Source: Meridianimarinicoccus sp. MJW13 | GTDB taxonomy: Bacteria; Pseudomonadota; Alphaproteobacteria; Rhodobacterales; Rhodobacteraceae | Direction of reading: 5' to 3' | Length of the DNA: 64,000 nucleotides | Assembly: GCF_014901205.1 (NCBI RefSeq) | Contig: NZ_JACNMU010000006.1 | Span: 248,001 to 312,000 of the forward strand | Shown here: positions 60,248 through 64,000 of the stretch, in pieces | Position numbering within the stretch: position 1 is the stretch's first letter | Layout of the letters: the number at the start of each line of letters is the position of its first letter | Program-made: the position numbers and the translations under genes | Notes under the pieces: model-generated | What the model saw: only the letters and a program-made list of their open reading frames with translations | What the model was told of the DNA's origin: nothing | Database searches by the model: none

Positions 60248-61831
60248 ATGACTCTCCACAGCCTCCGTGCGGGCCTTCTGGCCACCACATTGCTGGCCAC
60301 AAGCCTTGGTGCTGCCCAGGCCGCCACCTACATGCGCGGCAACAGCGGCGATCCCGAGACACTGGATCAGCACAAGACTTCGACCACCGTCGAGGCGCAT
60401 ATCATGCGCGATCTCTACGAGGGGCTGGTGATCTACGACAACAAGGCCAAGGTCGTGCCCGGCGTTGCCGAAAGCTGGGAGGTCAATGAGGACGGCACCG
60501 TCTATACCTTCAAGCTGCGCAACGATGCGAAATGGTCGAACGGCGATCCGGTGACCGCGGGCGATTTCGTGTTCTCGCTGAACCGCATCATGGATCCCGC
60601 CACCGGCGCGAAATACGCCAACATCCTCTATCCGATCGCCGGGGCCGAGGCGATCAACAAGGGCGAAGGCGGTGAGTTGGGCGTCAAGGCGCTGGACGAT
60701 CACACGCTGGAAATCACCCTGGCCCAGGCCACGCCCTATTTCCTGGAACTGCTGACTCACCAGACCGGCCTGCCGCTGCATCCCGGCACGGTCGAGGCGC
60801 ATGGCAAGGACTTCGTGCAGCCCGGCATCATGGTGTCCAACGGCGCCTTCACGCTGGAAAGCTTCACCCCGAACGACAAGATTGTCCTGACCAAGAACCC
60901 CAACTTCCACGATGCCGCCAACGTGGCGCTGGAAGCGGTGCACTATCTGCCGTTCGAAGATCGCGCCAACTGTGCGCGCCGCTTCGAAGCCGCCGAAGTG
61001 CAATCCTGCGATGACATTGCCACCGAGCAACTGCCCGACCTGACCTCGCGACTGGGCGACCAGGTGGTGGTGACGCCCTATCTGGGCACCTATTACTACG
61101 GTCTGAACACCGCCCGCGATCCGATCAGCGATGTACGCGTGCGCCAGGCCCTGAGCATGGTCATCGACCGCGAGTTCCTGGCCGAGGAAATCTGGGGCGG
61201 CGCGATGCTGCCGGCCTACAGCCTGGTGCCGCCGGGCATCTCGAACTACGTCGACGAGCCGCCGATGCTGGATTACGCCGATCTGCCGATGCTGGATCGC
61301 GAAGACGCCGCCATCGCGCTGCTGGCCGAAGCGGGCTATGGCCCCGACAATCCCATCGAGATCGAGATCAGCTACAACGCCTCGGAAAACCACAAGAACA
61401 CGGCGACCGCCATCGCCTCCATGTGGGAACCGCTGGGGGTCTCCGTGGCCTATAACGTGCGCGACATCTCGGCCCACTACGCCATGCTGCGCGACGAGAA
61501 AAGCCATGACGTCGCCCGCGCGGGCTGGATCGGCGACTATTCCGATCCGCAGAACTTCCTGTTCCTGAACCGTGCCGACAACCCCGGCTTCAACTACGGC
61601 AACTACAACAACCCGGACTACGACGCGCTGCTGGACAAGGCTGCGGGCACCGTCGATCTGGCTGAACGCGCCGCGATCCTGGCCGAAGCCGAGGAACTGT
61701 TCCTGCGCGACCTGCCGCAGATGCCGCTGCTCTACTACTCCTCGATGAACCTGGTCTCCGACAAGCTGCAAGGCTGGGAGCCGAACATCCAGGACGTGCA
61801 CGGCTCGCGCTTCATCTCGATTTCCGAGTAA
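60248..61831 (+). CDS. Peptide-type ABC transporter substrate-binding protein (OppA-like)
   Basis: This 527-residue family-5 binding protein has a signal peptide ending GAAQA near residue 26. YMRGNSGDPETLDQHKTSTT, MRDLYEGLVIYDNKAKVVPGVAESW and FKLRNDAKWSNGDPVTAGDFVFS are the usual OppA/DppA landmarks, split along the first 120 residues. Oligopeptides are the most likely ligand, although some members bind sugars or opines. A 10-bp hairpin follows the stop. AGGAA lies just before the ATG. Confidence 0.92.
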   Translation: MTLHSLRAGLLATTLLATSLGAAQAATYMRGNSGDPETLDQHKTSTTVEAHIMRDLYEGLVIYDNKAKVVPGVAESWEVNEDGTVYTFKLRNDAKWSNGDPVTAGDFVFSLNRIMDPATGAKYANILYPIAGAEAINKGEGGELGVKALDDHTLEITLAQATPYFLELLTHQTGLPLHPGTVEAHGKDFVQPGIMVSNGAFTLESFTPNDKIVLTKNPNFHDAANVALEAVHYLPFEDRANCARRFEAAEVQSCDDIATEQLPDLTSRLGDQVVVTPYLGTYYYGLNTARDPISDVRVRQALSMVIDREFLAEEIWGGAMLPAYSLVPPGISNYVDEPPMLDYADLPMLDREDAAIALLAEAGYGPDNPIEIEISYNASENHKNTATAIASMWEPLGVSVAYNVRDISAHYAMLRDEKSHDVARAGWIGDYSDPQNFLFLNRADNPGFNYGNYNNPDYDALLDKAAGTVDLAERAAILAEAEELFLRDLPQMPLLYYSSMNLVSDKLQGWEPNIQDVHGSRFISISE

Positions 61832-61844
61832 TCCCTGAAACCCT

Positions 61845-61869
61845 CCCGGCCGGAGATGTTCCGGCCGGG
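61845..61869 (+). promoter_or_regulatory. Intercistronic hairpin after OppA-like gene
   Basis: CCCGGCCGGA and TCCGGCCGGG form a perfect 10-bp stem with a five-base loop, 13 bases after the binding-protein stop and 20 bases before the permease start. No T-tract follows. It is the fourth such hairpin after a binding-protein gene in this window. Confidence 0.75.
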
Positions 61870-61889
61870 GTCCGACGGGAAGCGATTTC

Positions 61890-62813
61890 ATGTTCAGATA
61901 TGTCCTGCGCCGGCTGCTGGGGGCGATCCCGACCCTGCTGCTGATCATCACCGGGTCTTTCTTCCTGATGCGCGTGGCGCCGGGCGGCCCCTTCGACCGG
62001 GAGCGCACGCTGGAGCCGACGGTGATGGAAAACCTCAACCGGGTCTTTCACCTCGACAAGCCGCTTTATGAACAGTTCTTCTACTATCTTGGCAACCTGA
62101 TGCGCGGGGACATGGGGCCGTCGTTCATCTATCGCGACTTCACCGTCGCCGAGCTTCTGGCCGCCGGTCTGCCGGTGTCCATGAAACTGGGGGCGCTGGC
62201 GCTGCTGCTGGCCCTGGTCATGGGCGGCGTTCTGGGCTGCATTGCGGCGCTGCGCCAGAACACCTGGATCGACTATGCGGTGATCGCCACCGCCACCTTC
62301 GGCATCACGGTGCCCAACTTCGTGCTGGCCCCCCTGCTGGCGCTGATCTTCGGTGTCTGGCTCAGCTGGCTGCCGGCGGGCGGCTGGAACAACGGAGCGG
62401 CCCCGAACCTCGTCCTGCCCGTGATCGCCCTGGCACTGCCACAAGTGGCGGTGGTCGCACGCCTGATCCGCGGCGCGATGATCGAGGCCTTGCGATCGGA
62501 CCACGTGCGCACCGCGCGCGCCTATGGCCTGCCCACAAGGATGATTGTCATCACCCACGCCCTGCGCGCCGCCTGCCTGCCCGCGGTCAGCTATCTGGGT
62601 CCGGCGGCGGCGGCCCTGCTGACCGGCTCCATCGTGATCGAACAGATATTTGGTCTGCCAGGGATCGGCCGGTATTTCGTCACCGGCGCGCTGAACCGTG
62701 ATTACACGCTGGTGATGGGCACGGTCATCATCGTGGCGGTCTTCGTGGTGCTCTTCAACCTGATCGTGGACATTCTCTATGCCGCACTTGACCCGCGAGT
62801 CCGTTATGATTGA
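61890..62813 (+). CDS. Peptide-type ABC transporter permease (OppB-like)
   Basis: This 307-residue permease begins MFRYVLRRLLGAIPTLLLII, the typical OppB start. The EAA-like loop is present as RTARAYGLPTRMIVITHAL, near residues 206-224, and FVTGALNRDYTLVMGTVII is a late landmark. Six helices are expected. It partners the OppC-like protein downstream, separated by a palindromic repeat of 80 bases. Confidence 0.94.
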   Translation: MFRYVLRRLLGAIPTLLLIITGSFFLMRVAPGGPFDRERTLEPTVMENLNRVFHLDKPLYEQFFYYLGNLMRGDMGPSFIYRDFTVAELLAAGLPVSMKLGALALLLALVMGGVLGCIAALRQNTWIDYAVIATATFGITVPNFVLAPLLALIFGVWLSWLPAGGWNNGAAPNLVLPVIALALPQVAVVARLIRGAMIEALRSDHVRTARAYGLPTRMIVITHALRAACLPAVSYLGPAAAALLTGSIVIEQIFGLPGIGRYFVTGALNRDYTLVMGTVIIVAVFVVLFNLIVDILYAALDPRVRYD

Positions 62814-62839
62814 TCGCACGCCTGTGGCCCGCCCTTCGC

Positions 62840-62920
62840 CGCCTCCGGCGGGAGTATTTCAGCCAAGAAGAAAGCATGTCTGGCTACATTGTCCGGTGTT
62901 TCTTCTTGGCAAAAATACTC
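62840..62920. repeat. Palindromic intergenic repeat element
   Basis: Two nested palindromes fill the OppB-OppC gap. The first is CCGCC-TCC-GGCGG (62840-62852). The second pairs GAGTATTTCAGCCAAGAAGAAA-type left arm (62852-62873; 22 bases, given here by its parts GAGTATTT, GCCAAGAAG, AAA) with its complement at 62899-62920, matching at 20 of 22 positions around a 25-base loop. A similar CCTCCGGCGGGAGTATTT-type sequence is common between genes in Rhodobacteraceae as I recall. It may act in 3'-end formation or be a REP-like element. Confidence 0.75.
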
Positions 62921-62965
62921 AAACCCGACACCGCCGCACCGGCCACGGCATGACTGGAGGCCCGC

Positions 62966-64000
62966 ATGGCTGACACCACCATGGATATCTCCGCCCCCAG
63001 CCGCTCGCTTTGGGCGACGGCCTGGCTGCGGCTGCGCAAGAACCATGCCGCCATGGCTTCGATCTGGATCCTGGTCTTTCTGCTGCTGGCCGGGATCTTT
63101 GGGCCGATGGTGGCGCCGCATGACTATTCCAAGGTCTACCCCGAATTCGTCAAGGTACCGGCCAGCCTGAAGGCCTATCCGCGCGTCGATACCGTGATCC
63201 CGGCGGCCGAAAAGGTTCTGACTCGCGCCCGCCTGGCGCCGGAGGAGATTTCGGTCGAGGGCAACACTCTGCGTGTCACCGCCACGTCGCACCGTGAGAT
63301 AGATCCGCGCGTGACGCGCTATGTGGATCGCTCCAACCTGTTTTCCAACGCGCGGGTTGTCGAGATGTCGCCCGACGGCACCTCGGCGGTGATCGAGGCG
63401 GATGTGGCGCGCTATCACTTCTTCTTCGGCACCGATGCCAATGGCCGGGATCTGCTGTCGCGGGTTCTGATCTCGGTGCGGATTTCCATGTTCATCGGGG
63501 CGCTGGCCACCGGGGTGTCGCTGCTGGTCGGTGTTGCCTACGGTGCGGCGGCGGGCTATCTGGGCGGGCGGATTGATGCGATGATGATGCGGGTGGTGGA
63601 TATCCTGTATTCCCTGCCCTTCATCTTCTTCGTGATCCTGCTGGTGGTGTTCTTCGGGCGCAACGTGATCCTGATGTTCATTGCCGTGGGCCTGGTGGAA
63701 TGGCTGGACATGGCGCGGATCGTGCGCGGGCAGACCATCTCGCTGCGACAACGCGAATTCGTGCAGGCGGCGGATGCCCTGGGCGTCGGGTCTGCCGGCA
63801 TCCTGCGTCGGCACATCATTCCCAACACGCTGGGTCCGGTGATCATCTACATGACGCTTCTGGTGCCCAAGGTGATCCTGCTGGAAAGCTTCCTGTCGTT
63901 CCTGGGGCTGGGGGTGCAAGAGCCGCTGACCTCGCTGGGCGTGCTGATCTCGGAGGGCGCCAAGGACATGCGCGGTGCGCCCTACATGCTGCTGTGGCCG
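62966..64000 (+). CDS. Peptide-type ABC transporter permease (OppC-like), 3' end missing
   Basis: The frame is open from ATG 62966 to the end of the window (345 codons), with GGAGG nine bases upstream. An OppC N-terminal segment (WLRLRKNHAAMASIWILVFL) is followed by a large periplasmic insert of about 90 residues (62-155), then the permease domain with FGTDANGRDLLSRVLISVR near residue 154 and the EAA loop VQAADALGVGSAGILRRHII near 265-284. The gene is cut off shortly before its expected stop. ATPase genes oppD and oppF would be expected beyond the window. Confidence 0.92.
   Translation, partial: MADTTMDISAPSRSLWATAWLRLRKNHAAMASIWILVFLLLAGIFGPMVAPHDYSKVYPEFVKVPASLKAYPRVDTVIPAAEKVLTRARLAPEEISVEGNTLRVTATSHREIDPRVTRYVDRSNLFSNARVVEMSPDGTSAVIEADVARYHFFFGTDANGRDLLSRVLISVRISMFIGALATGVSLLVGVAYGAAAGYLGGRIDAMMMRVVDILYSLPFIFFVILLVVFFGRNVILMFIAVGLVEWLDMARIVRGQTISLRQREFVQAADALGVGSAGILRRHIIPNTLGPVIIYMTLLVPKVILLESFLSFLGLGVQEPLTSLGVLISEGAKDMRGAPYMLLWP

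Noticed and set aside
60182-62038. A 618-codon minus frame across the OppA-like gene
   Set aside because: The plus strand encodes a complete signal peptide and OppA landmarks; the minus frame has none.
1-64000. CRISPR arrays, rRNA genes and prophage genes
   Set aside because: No regularly spaced repeats, rRNA sequence or phage structural genes were seen on reading both strands.

Overview
The window looks like chromosomal DNA of a Rhodobacteraceae (Roseobacter-group) alphaproteobacterium. It is GC-rich, its transport genes are dominated by ABC and TRAP systems, the trb conjugation genes have the order usual for alphaproteobacterial integrative elements, and a palindromic intergenic repeat near the right end is of a kind I recall from this family. 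No species can be named from the sequence alone. Both ends cut through genes: hsdR on the left and an oppC-like permease on the right.

Layout. (1) 1-9047 is a tightly coupled defence operon: type I restriction-modification hsdR (3' part), hsdM and hsdS, then a PD-(D/E)XK/DUF5655 protein, two GIY-YIG-type proteins, a DUF3696 ATPase and a PLD-like partner. (2) 9348-18864 is a trb mating-pair-formation cluster (trbB,C,D,E,J,K,L,F,G,I plus a DUF2274 gene) with no relaxase or coupling protein in view. (3) 19250-28245 is a divergent catabolic locus. GntR-UbiD-UbiX-TIGR02444 run leftward; aldehyde dehydrogenase, an amino-acid-type ABC importer and an FAD oxidoreductase run rightward. Two near-identical operators lie between the arms. 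(4) 28246-29145 is degenerate and contains a dead tyrosine recombinase. (5) 29146-46270 is a uronate/alginate locus. A TRAP importer, a Gfo/Idh oxidoreductase and a ManD-type dehydratase form one part. An AlgSMMQ-like ABC importer, a PL15-type oligoalginate lyase, KdgF and two dehydrogenases form the other. An FCD-type GntR regulator and a MATE transporter sit between them. Four copies of one operator motif lie at the three divergent or regulator promoters, so one regulator probably controls both halves, and both halves converge on 2-keto-3-deoxygluconate. (6) 46484-54380 is mostly core genes: a PPIase-HupE pair, tRNA-Gln, kdsA, nhaA, ArsR plus permease, a uracil-DNA glycosylase family gene, sseB and an Rrf2/NsrR-like regulator. 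(7) 54422-60030 is a sulfide-oxidation operon (DUF2892, persulfide-dioxygenase-like MBL protein, DUF442-SQR fusion, SulP) with an adjacent Crp/Fnr regulator; one sequence motif is shared by the two promoters. (8) 60248-64000 is an oligopeptide-type ABC importer (SBP, two permeases).

Two structural themes recur. Strong GC-rich hairpins follow the substrate-binding-protein gene in all four transport operons, and every intercistronic gap of the sulfur operon also holds a hairpin. Palindromic operators can be read at several divergent promoters and tie regulators to targets without outside data. The most likely under-described biology is the eight-gene coupled defence operon, in particular its ATPase/PLD-like pair.
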